Shown: piece after piece, positions 26,674 to 37,333 of the stretch
Position numbering within the stretch: position 1 is the stretch's first letter
How the letters are laid out: every line of letters starts with the position of its first letter
Source: JADLHS01 sp049840435
GTDB taxonomy: Bacteria > Verrucomicrobiota > Verrucomicrobiia > Limisphaerales > JADLHS01
Assembly: GCA_049840435.1 (NCBI GenBank)
Contig: JASGKY010000032.1
Span: forward strand, 62,001 to 126,000
Length of the DNA: 64,000 bases
Reading direction: 5' to 3'
Made by a program: the position numbers and the translations under genes
The notes under the pieces: model-generated
Database searches by the model: none
Told to the model about the DNA's origin: nothing
Seen by the model: only the letters and a program-made list of their open reading frames with translations

Positions 26674-28358
26674 TCAGCGGGGATTGGCCACAAGCCAGTA
26701 GCGGATGGCTTCGGCCTGCGGATTTCGTGGATCCAACTGCAAAACCTTCTGATAATGCTGCCGAGCACGGGGGATATCGCGCACCGGGTCGGCGTAGAGG
26801 ATGCCCAAAATCAGATGAGCGCGTGCCTCATCTGGATGCAGCGTCAAAAGCTTTTCCAACTCGGCGGCAGCCTCCCGCGGTCGCCCGTCTGCCTTGAGTG
26901 TTAAGGCGTAATTGTAACGGGCATCGCCGGAATCTGGACGCAACGCAATGGCGCTCTGCCAGGCCGTGGCGGCCAACTTGAAATTGCGGATTTCAAATGC
27001 TGCCAATCCCAAGCAGTAATGCGCCTCGAAGTAACTCTCATCGAGATTGGCCGCGCGACGATAAAACTGCAGCGCCTCCGCCACGCGCTTGGCCCGCTGT
27101 TCCTGTTGACCACGAACCAATTCGGCCTCGGCCGCTTTGCGATCCCCTGCCTTCGGCTTACTCGCAACGACCTCAACCGTAACATTCGTTCCAGCTTCGG
27201 ATTTTGTGGATGGGACCAGCGTTCCGGCTGGTTTGGATTCAGACGTAACGGGTTTGGGATCACGTTTAAAGGGGTTCAATTTGGAGAACAGCCCCTTCGA
27301 CGCGGGTGCGCTTGCCGCCGATGCCACAGGCGGCGCTGGAGAGAGTGAGGTCGCCGAATTATCGGTCCGCATCACTGCAACTTTGGAGTCATCCACAATC
27401 GGCTTCACTACGTGCTCAGTTGGCGACTTCACTTCTGGGGTTGCTGCCGACGACGGAGCCGGCTTGGCTGCCACAACCGGCGCTTCAACCTTGGCGGCGG
27501 GGGGATTGGAGCGCGGGACTACCACCTCCGGCGGCGCGGGACGTGGGATGCTGTTGGAGCGCAGCAATGCGACGACGGAATTTGTCCCCGTCGGATGGAC
27601 CGGGACGGTCGGGGCCGGTTCGAGCGAACGAACGATGGCGTTTACGGTTTCCCAATCCTGGCGGGCGCGGTTGCAAGCCGAGGGTACTCACGATACAACT
27701 TCAAAGCCTCGGCAGGATTGTTTAAGCGCTGCTGCACCGTGGCGAGATTCAGCATCGCCGCGCGGTGTTTTGGCTCTATTTTCAAGGTGGCAATGAACGC
27801 ATCCGCGGCTTCGCGCAAGCGATTGCGCTGGGCAAGAATCATCCCAAGCCCGTTCTGCGCGTCGGCACTTTGGGCGTCGCAACGCAACGCTTCGCGAAAA
27901 CTTTTCTCCGCCTCGACCAGATTCGAACCGCGTTGCTGCGCCTGCCCGAGTTTGGCCCAGCCGGCAGTATCATTGGGGCGACGGGCCGTGTAAGCGAACA
28001 ACTCCACCGCAGCAGCCTCGGGATTGTTCTGTTCCAGCAGCAGGCAGCCGAGATTGAACCGCACATCAAGCAAATCACGGTTGAAGCGCAAGGCCTGCGA
28101 ATAGGCAGAGGCGGCGTTCGTCCATTGCCCAGCCTGATGATACGCTACGCCCAGGTAATTCCAGGCGATCGCATTGGTTGGCAATAACCGCACGGCGGTC
28201 TGCAGAGAAGCGATGGCGGCTTCTAACTGACCGGCTTCCAAGGATTTTTTGCCGGCGAGCAATGCCCCGGGGCCAGTCGGTGAACAGGCGGCGGCCAACA
28301 TGACCATACCGAACAGCCAGAGAACCATCCGCGGTACCCGATTTTTTGTGGCGAGCAT
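26674..28358 (-). CDS. TPR-repeat lipoprotein, 1-nt frameshift near 27660
   Basis: Two minus-strand frames form one gene. The first begins near 28358 (MLATKNRVPRMVLWLFG) with lipobox LAAAC and holds about five TPR units (for example LEAAIASLQTAVRLLPTNA, WNYLGVAYHQAGQWTNA). The second has a Pro/Ala/Lys-rich linker (residues rich in PAPP, VAAKPAPSS) and three or more further TPRs (ALQFYRRAANLDESYFEAHY, RHYQKVLQLDP). Adding one base within 27655-27670 joins REYPRLATAPA to QDWETVNAIVRSLEP and gives 561 residues. TPR lipoproteins are protein-protein scaffolds, often in envelope or secretion complexes. The partner is unknown. Confidence 0.8.
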
Positions 28359-28409
28359 CGCGGCTCGTGGTACCATCCGCGCCCTGACGTGTCAAGAAAC
28401 GCACCGGCC

Positions 28410-29462
28410 ATGACTCGAGACGCGCGAAGTTTTCCTCTGGTTTACTTCGCGCTCGGTTTGCTTTGGTGGCTCGCCAGCCACCTCGCCTCCGCCCAGACTT
28501 TTTCACTGGAGAACAATACCAATGCCACCACCCGGGTAATCATCGTTGAGGACACTAACGCTACCGAGGCGTTTCGCCCCCGACCCGATTGTGTAGAAAC
28601 CATGGTCGAACGCGGCATGCTCCGGCTTACCAGTGAAACGACTCTCTCGAATGCCTGGCGAAGTTTTGTTTCCACCCAGGACGTCGTGGGATTGAAAGTA
28701 TATTCCCGCCCCGGACCAAACAGCGGCACGCGCCCGGCCGTCGTTACCGCCGTTGCCAAAGGCTTGATTGCCGCCGGGCTGCCCAGTTCCAACATTGTCA
28801 TCTGGGATCGCGAGGAAGCGGATTTGCGGGAAGCCGGTTTCTTTCAACTGGCGAGCGAACTCAACCTTCGCGTCGCGGCCGCGAACCGCGCGGGGTGGGA
28901 TGAAACCAATTTTTACGATTCACCGCTCATCGGCAATCCGGTCTTCGGCGATCTGGAATTTGAAAAGAAAGGCGAAAGCGTCGGCCGTAAATCCTTCGTT
29001 TCAAAACTTGTCTCCCGCGAACTGACCAAGATCATTAATGTCACGCCGTTGTTGAACCACAATGATGCGGGCGTCTGCGGCAATCTCTACAGCCTCGCGC
29101 TTGGCAGCACGGACAACATCCTGCGGTTTGAAGGCCCGAACCGCCTCGCCACAGCCGTACCGGAAATTTACGCCCTGCCCTCCGTAGGCGACAAGGTGGT
29201 ACTCAACATCACCGATGCGCTCATCTGCCAATACGAAGGCGGTCAACGCGGTTTGCTACATTATTCTGCCATGCTCAATCAATTACGGTTCAGTCGCGAT
29301 CCAGTAGCGCTTGACTTACTCTCGCTCAAGGAGCTCGAAGCCCAGCGGCGCAAAACCAGGGCGCCGAATCTACGCCCCAACGTGGAACTCTATCGCAATG
29401 CCGCGTTGCTGGAACTGGGCGTGATTGAACCAGCAAAGGTGCGGCTCGAATACGTGCGCTAA
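28410..29462 (+). CDS. DUF362-domain secreted protein
   Basis: 350 residues from ATG 28410 (an upstream ATG at 28389 would extend the n-region). The signal peptide is LVYFALGLLWWLASHLASAQ. The DUF362 features are visible: VGLKVYSRPGPNSGTRPAVV, KGLIAAGLPSSNIVIWDREE, KIINVTPLLNHNDAGVCGNL and DALICQYEGGQRG. DUF362 domains are found near iron-sulfur and redox proteins and are of unknown function; this copy lacks a ferredoxin domain. It converges with the metalloprotease gene, with only 1 nt between the stops. Confidence 0.82.
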   Translation: MTRDARSFPLVYFALGLLWWLASHLASAQTFSLENNTNATTRVIIVEDTNATEAFRPRPDCVETMVERGMLRLTSETTLSNAWRSFVSTQDVVGLKVYSRPGPNSGTRPAVVTAVAKGLIAAGLPSSNIVIWDREEADLREAGFFQLASELNLRVAAANRAGWDETNFYDSPLIGNPVFGDLEFEKKGESVGRKSFVSKLVSRELTKIINVTPLLNHNDAGVCGNLYSLALGSTDNILRFEGPNRLATAVPEIYALPSVGDKVVLNITDALICQYEGGQRGLLHYSAMLNQLRFSRDPVALDLLSLKELEAQRRKTRAPNLRPNVELYRNAALLELGVIEPAKVRLEYVR

Positions 29463-29463
29463 C

Positions 29464-31149
29464 TCACGGATACGCGAGCCGGAAGAACACACTGCCAGGA
29501 GCCGCGCTGATCGGGATAAAAACGCGATTGGTCGCGGTGGCCCCAGTGACATTATACCAGTTCGTCCCGAAACCACTCCCCACAGCGTTCGTCTGCGCTT
29601 CTAACCGCCACCCAATGTGATCCGCTGGCCACGAGAGTTGCAGCCGGTTCGTGACAACGATGAGGGCAAGATTAGTTGGCGAGGCCGCCACAGAAATTGG
29701 TGCGGGCAGGCTGGCGGTAAATGTATAATTGCCAAGACTACCGTAATCGGAGTAACCGGTGGTCACAGGATCACCCGAACCAACGCCCTCCACACTGACA
29801 TAAAAAGTCCCGGCGGCCAGTGTGCAATTGATCGCAACCGGCATTACCCCACTGGTCGTGTCCGCCACCTGCCGATTGGTGAGCAAGGTGCCGGCGGAGT
29901 CATAGACCGCGAGCTGAAAATGCACGTTCGCCCCCCGCTCCCACGGGGTGACGGTGAAGGTCGCCGCGCCGCCCAAGGATTGAACCGAAAAGAAATCAAC
30001 GTCGTTCGTTCGCTCCAGAATACCCACGTTGGTGACGTTGAGTCCGTTAAGCACCGTAGCTGTGGCGATGGTGCTGCCTACATCGTCGGCACGGTATGAC
30101 AGTCCGTTGGCTTGGATGACATTTAGATCGTTTTGCGTGTTATTGGCGTTGGCGTATTCGCCCCGGCTCCATTGCACAATCGGTTTGGAATACCCCACGC
30201 CCATGATTGGCGCCCAATTGTTCTGCCCGGCGTAATATTCCGTACCCCCGGAAATTCCATCATGACTCAAGCCCAACGTGTGCCCGACTTCGTGACTGAT
30301 GGCTTCGGCGATGTTCTTTTCGTTGTTGCTCAATTTTTCCGGAAAGATCAGCGCGGGCTTGTTGTAATCCCCAGTATTGTCGAACACACCGACATAGGCG
30401 ATGCCACCGTAGTTCCCGAAGTAACTGCTGATCGCGCTGACCAAGGCCCGTATGCCATAAACCTGATCGCCCGCGTTCGCCCGCGTAAGCGCGGCTTCCC
30501 CCGGATACTCCGTCGTCACATCCACGTCGAACGAGGCAAAATCCTCCGCCACCCGCAACCAGACCCGCTGAATCAAAGTCCGTTCTGCATCACTGAAATC
30601 ACTGTCACTTCCTTCAATGTTCCACGGTGGCGCGACGATATTTGTGCCGCCATTATAGCTCGCCGTCCAGGCATTGGTGATGAGTGTGTGCCCATCGAAA
30701 TCCAGATAGATCTTCCGGTTGGAGTCCGGTTTGCTGTGCAGCAAGAAAGTGTCGGTTAACGGGGCCAGCGCTGCGGGTAAAATCGTCTCCTCCCCGGCGC
30801 CACTTACTACCGGCGCAATCATGCCTTCACAGGCGTAATTCAATCTCCCCTGCACATCAAGCCGCAGCGATTTGTCGCGGTGCAACATCCCGCGCAACTC
30901 ATCCTCGGTCTTGCGATAATGTGCCGCGACTTCCGGCAACCGATTTCCCAGCGCTTGGATGGCTTCCTCGCCGCGCACCCCACCCCGCACCCGCAACTCG
31001 GGCAGCGCGGGCCGAGGAGCTTGCGCAAAAGCTGGCGCGGTGCTAGTCAGCCACGTACAGCCGGCCAGCAATACTGCCAGCCACTGGTGACATAGCCACG
31101 CCCGCCGCGGAACTGAAAACTGGAATGCCGTTACACGCCGCCAAAACAT
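29464..31149 (-). CDS. Secreted zinc metalloprotease (HExxHxxGxxH) with C-terminal FFRLAYP tail
   Basis: 561 residues. A long n-region and hydrophobic stretch (WLAVLLAGCTWLTSTAPAFA) form the signal peptide. The catalytic zinc site is AISHEVGHTLGLSHDG, an extended metzincin motif, followed by IMGVGY, a plausible Met-turn. Upstream blocks KIYLDFDGHTL and VWLRVAEDFASFDVDVTTEYP occur in secreted verrucomicrobial and planctomycete peptidases. A beta-sandwich, pre-peptidase-like domain follows (NDVDFFSVQSL, GTFYVSVEGVGSG), then a terminal module LSWPADHIGWRLEAQTN ... GSVFFRLAYP that is also found on the giant protein at 55807-59400. Probably secreted for proteolysis outside the cell; the substrate is unknown. 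Confidence 0.85.
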   Translation of the reverse strand: MFWRRVTAFQFSVPRRAWLCHQWLAVLLAGCTWLTSTAPAFAQAPRPALPELRVRGGVRGEEAIQALGNRLPEVAAHYRKTEDELRGMLHRDKSLRLDVQGRLNYACEGMIAPVVSGAGEETILPAALAPLTDTFLLHSKPDSNRKIYLDFDGHTLITNAWTASYNGGTNIVAPPWNIEGSDSDFSDAERTLIQRVWLRVAEDFASFDVDVTTEYPGEAALTRANAGDQVYGIRALVSAISSYFGNYGGIAYVGVFDNTGDYNKPALIFPEKLSNNEKNIAEAISHEVGHTLGLSHDGISGGTEYYAGQNNWAPIMGVGYSKPIVQWSRGEYANANNTQNDLNVIQANGLSYRADDVGSTIATATVLNGLNVTNVGILERTNDVDFFSVQSLGGAATFTVTPWERGANVHFQLAVYDSAGTLLTNRQVADTTSGVMPVAINCTLAAGTFYVSVEGVGSGDPVTTGYSDYGSLGNYTFTASLPAPISVAASPTNLALIVVTNRLQLSWPADHIGWRLEAQTNAVGSGFGTNWYNVTGATATNRVFIPISAAPGSVFFRLAYP

Positions 31150-31234
31150 CGCGGCAATATAAGCACAAAACAGACCTGCTTTCGAGCCCCTTATATCCCC
31201 TCGGAAATGTAGGGGAATTCAGTTAACCGACCAA

Positions 31235-34117
31235 TTATGGGACGCGTTCGACCAAGATCCGGACCGGTCCGAGCAAGCCTGACTCCATCAACTTCGTATC
31301 CTTGGTTAGCTTCCGGATATTCGTGCGCGTCAACCGCTGTCCCGGTGACAACGCGGCGTCGCCGATGATGCGATTGGGCCAGAAGTTCACAACTTCGACC
31401 TCAAGGTTATTCATTCCCGACTGAATCGCCCCGGTGATATTGACCCGGAACGGCGGCGTCCACGTGATGCCGCAGGATTTGCCATTGACCTTCACTTCTG
31501 CAACTTCGCGCAAGTTACCGAGATCAAGCCAGACTGCCGCGTTGGGAATGCGCCGCATCGCATCAGGAAACTCAAAACTCTTGTCGTAAACCGCCGTGCC
31601 GCTGAAAAACTTGATGCCCGGTTCGGGACGTTCTGGCCAGCTCACCAGTGAATCAAACATCACCTCCGCTGGCCCTGCCCAGTTGGTGTTGAATCGTACC
31701 GTCCATGGCCCGACAAGTTCCGTATGTGTCATAAAAAACTTCGTACTGCGCAGCGACTCCGGTGACGCGGACGACGTCGCGGTCTGATTGCGAAAAACTA
31801 CGAACCACGAGCCATAGGGATCAAACTCGAGTGGAACGATCGTCTGACCATCCGCCGGTTCAAAGGCAGCGCCCCGCCGTTCACCTGTGACGGCATTCCA
31901 CAATTCCGGCACCTTCCCGGTAATGCGGAAGGAACACGCCACACTTGTCGGCACATTGGTCCGGCTCGCCACGAAATAAATCTCCGCGCCCCCATCGCGG
32001 CGATGGATGTAATTCAGCACCGGCGATACCGGCTCGAAGTCCGGCTTCACCCCATCGGCCAACAAAACCTCCCGCGCCGTTTTATCGGCGATCACCCGGC
32101 CTTTACCGAGTTTGCCGCTCCACAATTGTTCCGCCAACTTCTTCACCTCGGCATCTTGTTTGGGATAGTTTTCCAACGACATCGAACGCACCGGTTTCGT
32201 TCCGATGATTGTCGCACCTTCTGCAACCAACTGCTTGAGCTTCCGCAACACCGGCAACGAGATGATGTCGCGATCGGGCAACACCAACACGCGATAACTC
32301 ACACCATCCGGCAACATGAGCCGCCTGTCTTTCACACTCATGCGCGTGAGGATGACTTCCTCCGTCACCACATCGTAGTCGAAGCCCGCACCTACTTTCG
32401 CCGGGTCGGTGCTGCGCAATTGGGTGAAGTTTGGCACGTGATTGCCGTAGTAGTAAGCCACGTCCGCCACGGGCAATCCTTGTTGCAACAGCGCCTGACA
32501 GCGATTGATGTAATCAAAGAACGGTTTGGATTTATCCCACCACGTCACGAGCGGATTCAAGTGTGTGCCGGCGAAATATTGTTGCCCAGGAATACCTTCA
32601 CTCTCCGGCGAACAAACGAACGCGTGCCACACAAGCAGGTTCAATCCTTCCGTGCAGGCGAAATCAAACGACGGCTTGAGATTGTCCCAGATCGTCTCCT
32701 GCCAGTGCGGTCCGATGGTGGTGAACCCTTCCGCGAGCACGAGCTTGCGACCATACGTGTGCGCGGCGCTCGCCGGCTGCTTGACGAAGAACCGATTTGC
32801 ATCGCCCATACGATGCCGCCAAGACCACGCCCAAAATTCGCTCATCGGCGCATCGTTGAAACCGAGGCATTGCTGCGCATCAATCGGCACCGCGTGCGGG
32901 CCGCCGCTCTCAGGGTGCATCAGCAAGCCACGTTTATGCGACCATTCCTTGAACAGCTTGAAGTGATTATCCATCGCCAAATCACCCATCGTGCGGCGGA
33001 AGTCGTGCAGGAACCGATCGCTCTCCTCACGCGAGTTCACGATCTTCCCCACGAGCACCGGCAACCACGGTAGCATGTCGTAACGGCGACGTTCCTTAAA
33101 TTCCTCGCGCAAGGTCGGCGTCCAGTTCGCTACTTCCACCTCCCAACTGTCCGTGTGCAAATACTTCAAAGTCTTGCCCGCAAGCGCTCCAGCGTCATCA
33201 ATCAGCGGTTCAACCACGGCGTCCCAATACCGTTTGAACGCGCCCGCATCAAACGGATCGAGCGCGTAACCATCCCAGCCTTCGCTACACGTCGAGACAC
33301 GGCAATGATCGTTCAGTGTGCAGCCAATACGCAGCACCACCCAATCCCCCGCCGGCACTTTCCAGTTCAAGTTGCCGGTAGCGGAAAATTTTGTCGCGAG
33401 ATTGATGACATCCCCGACTTGCATGTCTTGCTCGTTTGGCGTGGCCGGAATCTCAGCAAATAACGGCGCAGTGTTCGGCGCCGAGAAAGGGTGCAACACA
33501 TCGTGCATGGCCTTCTGCGCGTAGTTCTGCAGCGGCTTCCGATTCGCGGGCTGTGGATTCACGCGATAAGCCAGCACAAACAGATCACGGTAGTAACTGT
33601 CGCGCCCCTTCGGCTGCGCCAGCTTGAGCGCGATGTTCGTCCCGCCAGCGACACGTGTTTCGGTCCAGACCAATTTCTTCGGCGCGTCCTCCTGCGTCAC
33701 CATCGGTCCGCCAAGATTCCAACCGCTCTGGATGTTCAAACTCATCTCCAACCCGAGCCGGTCCGCCTCGCGCAAGGTGTGTTTGTAAAGCTCGCGCCAC
33801 TCCGGCGTGAAAAACGTCGGACCATGCGGCGCGCGATCGTTGCCGTCCTGACTCGATCCGTCTGCATCGCAAATGAGTGCGCCGCCAAAACCCTTCGCCT
33901 TCATCTGCTCCAGGTCACGCGTGATGGATTGCTTGGTGACGTTACCGTTGATCCACCACCAGTAGGCACGAAGGCGCGCGTCCTGTGGCGGATTGTTCCA
34001 GACGGATTCTAACTGGTCGGCCATGGTCGCCTGCGCCAGCAGGAACATCCAGCAACAGCAGAACAACCGCTGCAAAAAAACTTTATTTTTGAGGTTCAAA
34101 TTCGTCATGCGAAACAC
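31235..34117 (-). CDS. Glycoside hydrolase of the GH106-like (alpha-L-rhamnosidase) type
   Basis: 960 residues with an N-terminal signal region ending near AQATMADQ. The front of the enzyme reads ARLRAYWWWINGNVTKQSIT, RDLEQMKAKGFGGALICDAD, and LGLEMSLNIQSGWNLGGP, which I associate with the Glyco_hydro_106 family of alpha-L-rhamnosidases. Conserved-looking blocks further on include LHTDSWEVEVANWTP, HPESGGPH and VLAEGFTTIGPHW. A C-terminal galactose-binding-like domain (RIPNAAVWLDLGNLREVAEV, TGAIQSGMNNLEVEVVNFW) closes the protein. It would remove terminal rhamnose from plant polysaccharides such as rhamnogalacturonan, consistent with the pectate lyase gene at 59.5 kb. The exact linkage specificity is not readable. 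Confidence 0.82.
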   Translation of the reverse strand: MFRMTNLNLKNKVFLQRLFCCCWMFLLAQATMADQLESVWNNPPQDARLRAYWWWINGNVTKQSITRDLEQMKAKGFGGALICDADGSSQDGNDRAPHGPTFFTPEWRELYKHTLREADRLGLEMSLNIQSGWNLGGPMVTQEDAPKKLVWTETRVAGGTNIALKLAQPKGRDSYYRDLFVLAYRVNPQPANRKPLQNYAQKAMHDVLHPFSAPNTAPLFAEIPATPNEQDMQVGDVINLATKFSATGNLNWKVPAGDWVVLRIGCTLNDHCRVSTCSEGWDGYALDPFDAGAFKRYWDAVVEPLIDDAGALAGKTLKYLHTDSWEVEVANWTPTLREEFKERRRYDMLPWLPVLVGKIVNSREESDRFLHDFRRTMGDLAMDNHFKLFKEWSHKRGLLMHPESGGPHAVPIDAQQCLGFNDAPMSEFWAWSWRHRMGDANRFFVKQPASAAHTYGRKLVLAEGFTTIGPHWQETIWDNLKPSFDFACTEGLNLLVWHAFVCSPESEGIPGQQYFAGTHLNPLVTWWDKSKPFFDYINRCQALLQQGLPVADVAYYYGNHVPNFTQLRSTDPAKVGAGFDYDVVTEEVILTRMSVKDRRLMLPDGVSYRVLVLPDRDIISLPVLRKLKQLVAEGATIIGTKPVRSMSLENYPKQDAEVKKLAEQLWSGKLGKGRVIADKTAREVLLADGVKPDFEPVSPVLNYIHRRDGGAEIYFVASRTNVPTSVACSFRITGKVPELWNAVTGERRGAAFEPADGQTIVPLEFDPYGSWFVVFRNQTATSSASPESLRSTKFFMTHTELVGPWTVRFNTNWAGPAEVMFDSLVSWPERPEPGIKFFSGTAVYDKSFEFPDAMRRIPNAAVWLDLGNLREVAEVKVNGKSCGITWTPPFRVNITGAIQSGMNNLEVEVVNFWPNRIIGDAALSPGQRLTRTNIRKLTKDTKLMESGLLGPVRILVERVP

Positions 34118-34205
34118 TGGCCTGCGCCAACTTTAATGGTTCGCAAGCCATACTAGAGAAATGCGTCGTTGCGTCTACCACCCGATTGGGTGAACGCACG
34201 CCGCC

Positions 34206-34595
34206 TCAAGACTCCTTCGTCCCCCGGGCGGGCGGTGGCGCTGCGACCGCGATGACTGGCGGCGGCACTGCGGGCGAAGATTGAACTGGCGGGCGTAACT
34301 TCTCCTCTCGCCGTCGGAGCGCAATCACCGCCAGTACACAACCAGTCCATGTCGGAACCAAGTCCACGATCGGAAAGAACTCCAGAGCGAACGTCGGCAA
34401 CAGCAGGAGGTGAAAGCCAAGCAGCAGACTGGTCAGCCCCATCGCCACCACATCAATGATTTCCGGGAACGGCGGCACTTGCAGGGGGATTTGCAAGCCG
34501 TCGGCCAGCGCTGCCACTATGAGAGCCAGCGCCATCCGCCGCCGCGACAAACGCGCCGGGCGAAATAGGTTGTTGAGTTTAGAGATAACTCCCAT
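34206..34595 (-). CDS. Small membrane protein of unknown function
   Basis: 129 residues. The N-terminus is basic (FRPARLSRRRMALALIVAAL), followed by three hydrophobic segments (ALALIVAALADGLQI, VVAMGLTSLLLGFHLLLLPTF, WTGCVLAVIALRRR) and a Pro/Ala-rich cytoplasmic tail. The stop of the upstream hrpB is not overlapped: hrpB ends at 34599, so this gene starts 3 nt after it and is probably co-transcribed. I do not recognise the family; a DUF-type small integral membrane protein is all that can be said. Confidence 0.6.
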   Translation of the reverse strand: MGVISKLNNLFRPARLSRRRMALALIVAALADGLQIPLQVPPFPEIIDVVAMGLTSLLLGFHLLLLPTFALEFFPIVDLVPTWTGCVLAVIALRRREEKLRPPVQSSPAVPPPVIAVAAPPPARGTKES

Positions 34596-34598
34596 GGC

Positions 34599-37169
34599 TC
34601 ACCGCCATTCGTGTTTGGGATACCGACGCTGTAACTCGGATTTTATTTTCGGGTAATGCTCGCGCCAGAAATTCGCCAAGTCAGAGGTGACTTGGATCGG
34701 CTTCATGCCCGGCGTGAGAATATGAACCGTCACACCGACACGGCCCAGTGCGATCTTCGGTGTTTGGTTCACGTCGTAAAGCTCCTGGATGCGCAAAGAT
34801 ATGAATGGCGCACGGCCCTCTTCATAACTCACCTTCGGCGTGCGCCCGTTCGACAATGTGAGCCGCTCAGGCGCATGTTTGTCCAGCAATTCGCGTTGCG
34901 GATGCGACAGCCATGACATCACGACGGGCTTCACTTCGCGTTCCTTGATGTCCTTGTAGCTGACCGCGCCGTGACAAAGCTGTTCGATGATGGCTTTCTT
35001 GTCGTCGTCAGTGATAGGTGGCAACTGCAAGTCCGCGCAATGCTGGCAAAGCAGCTTCAAGCGCAGCAGCCATTGCTCGACGGAATGATCCCAGTTCGGC
35101 AGCGGCAATCGACCTGCGTTGATTTCCTCGGCCAGCAGGCGCGCAGCGGCATCGGCAGGCGGTGGGTCAATGCGCTTGGCGGCGAGTGCCAGATCGCGGA
35201 AGCGTACCAACTCGGCGGCCAGCACGCGCTTGGCCTGCGCGTCCCATTGCACTTGGACTACACGCTTGATGTCTTCGGGGAAAAGTTCCTTCAACCAATC
35301 CAGCTCAATGGCGGTGGCGATGGACAGCAACGTGTTCACTTCGCCGCCCCGTTGTTCTATTTCGCGGATTTCGGCAGCGACAAACAACTCAGCCTTGCTC
35401 ACCACACTTTCGCGCGCGAGCAAGCCGCGGCGACCATGAACCAGTTCACAGCGCAACGTGCCTTGATCCAAGCGCCGCGCGACGCGATCGCTGAAGCCGA
35501 TGAGGATGCACTTCTGCAAGGCTTCGTCTTTAATCTCACGCGAGACGGTGTCGAGACCTTCGTCTCTGGCGATGCGAAGGAATTGTTCAAAGAGCGGACC
35601 GACTTGTTTGGCGGTCACGGCGTGGATGCCGAGGCGACGGCAGGCATCGAGGCGGAATTGATTCTTTTGCGCAAAGGTCCAAGCGCGCATCAGAATCCAG
35701 AAGTCAGAAGTCGCCTTTTCGCCGAGCAGGTCTTCGCGGTCGTTCTGCACGTCTTTGCCGCCACCACGCATGAGGAGATCGCGGCCTTGCGTGAGTGCGG
35801 CGACGAGACAGGCTTGGTGGACGCAACCGTATTCTTGTGCGGCAAGGAGCATCCGCGAATAGCGCGGGTGCGTCGGAAACGCGAGCATTTTGCGACCGAT
35901 AGGACTGATGCGACCGGCGTGATCCAACGCCCCGAGGTCTTCGAGCAGTTCTTGCGCGTGCGTGAGAGAAATCTCGTCCGGCTTTTCGAGCCAGCGAAAG
36001 TTGCGCAGGTCTTCCACGCCGGCGGCTTTGAGCGTGAGCACGACTTCGGACAAATCGAGGCGTTTGATCTCGGGCAATTCCTGCGGGGCGCGTTCATCGT
36101 GTTCAGGGCGCGACCAGAGGCGGAAACATTTGCCCGGCGCAGTGCGCCCGGCGCGACCAGCGCGCTGATCGGAACTGGCTTGAGAGATTCGCTCGATGAG
36201 CAGCGTGTTGATGCCGCGATTGGCGTCGTAGCGGGCGATGCGCGCGAGGCCGCAATCAATCACGAGCCGCACACCATCAATCGTCACTGAGGTTTCGGCG
36301 ACGTTGGTGGAGACGACCACTTTGGGTTGCTCGTAACGGGCGACGGCGGCGTCTTGATCGCGCGGGGAAAGTTCACCGTGCAACGGCAGGACGAGATAGC
36401 CGCGCGATTCGGGAACGTTGCTGATGGCCTGAATGGTTTGCGAAATCTCGAAACCACCGGGCATGAACACAAGCACGTCGCCTTTGCCGCCGTTGCTAAC
36501 GAAACTGCTGAAGGCATCAGCCGCAAGCTCCCACGGGGGCGGCGGATTTGCGCCGAGACGATGTGGGAGGTAACTTACATCCACTGGATAGGTGCGGCCC
36601 TCGGAGCGGAGAACGGCGCAGGGCATTGCCGGTCGCCGGTTGCCGGTTGCCGATTTTGAAAGATAGTCTTCCAACTCATCCGCGTTGAGTGTCGCGGACA
36701 TGACGATGATGAGCAGGTCAGGCCGATGTTGTTCCTGAATATCCAGTGCGCGGGCAAGCGTGATGTCGCCGTAGAGATGGCGTTCGTGAAATTCATCGAA
36801 GACGATGGCGGTGATGCCCTTCAACGTCGGATCGGCGATAAGTTGGCGGAGCAGGATGCCCTCGGTCTCGAACTTGATGCGAGTGGCGTCGCTGACATAG
36901 TTCTCGAAGCGGACTTGATAGCCGACTTCGCGCCCGAGTGGGACGTTGAGTTCGTGGGCGACGCGGCTGGCGAGCATGCGCGCGGCGAGGCGGCGCGGTT
37001 GAAGGACGACACATTGCCCGTTGCCAAGCAAGCTGTGGCGAAGCAACATCTGTGGGACTTGCGTAGATTTGCCCGAGCCGGTGGGGGCTTGGAGCACCAA
37101 TCGGTTAGTCGCCTTCAAGGTGGCGACGAAATCGGTTTCAATGTCGTATATGGGCAGCCGTTCGGGCAT
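34599..37169 (-). CDS. hrpB: ATP-dependent RNA helicase HrpB
   Basis: 856 residues. DEAH-box helicase motifs are present in order: motif I QAPTGSGKST (27-36), motif II FDEFHER (124-130, DEFH instead of DEAH), motif III MSATLNADEL, motif VI QRAGRAGRTAPGKCFRLW. The C-terminal HrpB-specific segment includes LGRVGVTVHIL, VTSDLANFW and RRYPKHEW, which distinguishes HrpB from HrpA. HrpB is a bacterial RNA helicase whose substrate is poorly defined, with no strong phenotype in most species. The length is normal (about 820-850). It diverges from the signalling island starting at 37334. Confidence 0.92.
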   Translation of the reverse strand: MPERLPIYDIETDFVATLKATNRLVLQAPTGSGKSTQVPQMLLRHSLLGNGQCVVLQPRRLAARMLASRVAHELNVPLGREVGYQVRFENYVSDATRIKFETEGILLRQLIADPTLKGITAIVFDEFHERHLYGDITLARALDIQEQHRPDLLIIVMSATLNADELEDYLSKSATGNRRPAMPCAVLRSEGRTYPVDVSYLPHRLGANPPPPWELAADAFSSFVSNGGKGDVLVFMPGGFEISQTIQAISNVPESRGYLVLPLHGELSPRDQDAAVARYEQPKVVVSTNVAETSVTIDGVRLVIDCGLARIARYDANRGINTLLIERISQASSDQRAGRAGRTAPGKCFRLWSRPEHDERAPQELPEIKRLDLSEVVLTLKAAGVEDLRNFRWLEKPDEISLTHAQELLEDLGALDHAGRISPIGRKMLAFPTHPRYSRMLLAAQEYGCVHQACLVAALTQGRDLLMRGGGKDVQNDREDLLGEKATSDFWILMRAWTFAQKNQFRLDACRRLGIHAVTAKQVGPLFEQFLRIARDEGLDTVSREIKDEALQKCILIGFSDRVARRLDQGTLRCELVHGRRGLLARESVVSKAELFVAAEIREIEQRGGEVNTLLSIATAIELDWLKELFPEDIKRVVQVQWDAQAKRVLAAELVRFRDLALAAKRIDPPPADAAARLLAEEINAGRLPLPNWDHSVEQWLLRLKLLCQHCADLQLPPITDDDKKAIIEQLCHGAVSYKDIKEREVKPVVMSWLSHPQRELLDKHAPERLTLSNGRTPKVSYEEGRAPFISLRIQELYDVNQTPKIALGRVGVTVHILTPGMKPIQVTSDLANFWREHYPKIKSELQRRYPKHEWR

Positions 37170-37333
37170 AGCCCGGATTTGATACGAAAATGAGAATAAA
37201 AAGGCGACGCGAAATCATGCTTTCAAGACGAGTTGTCACAGACATGGGCCAACCGTCTCGCGCATCGCACATTCATGTCACTCATCGTCTGTTGTCTCGC
37301 CGGGAGTTATCTGAGACTTAATTGGGCGCTAAC

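Noticed and set aside
34971..36290. A 439-codon plus-strand frame
   Set aside because: It is antisense to the intact hrpB gene, whose helicase motifs are complete; the plus-strand protein shows no family signature.
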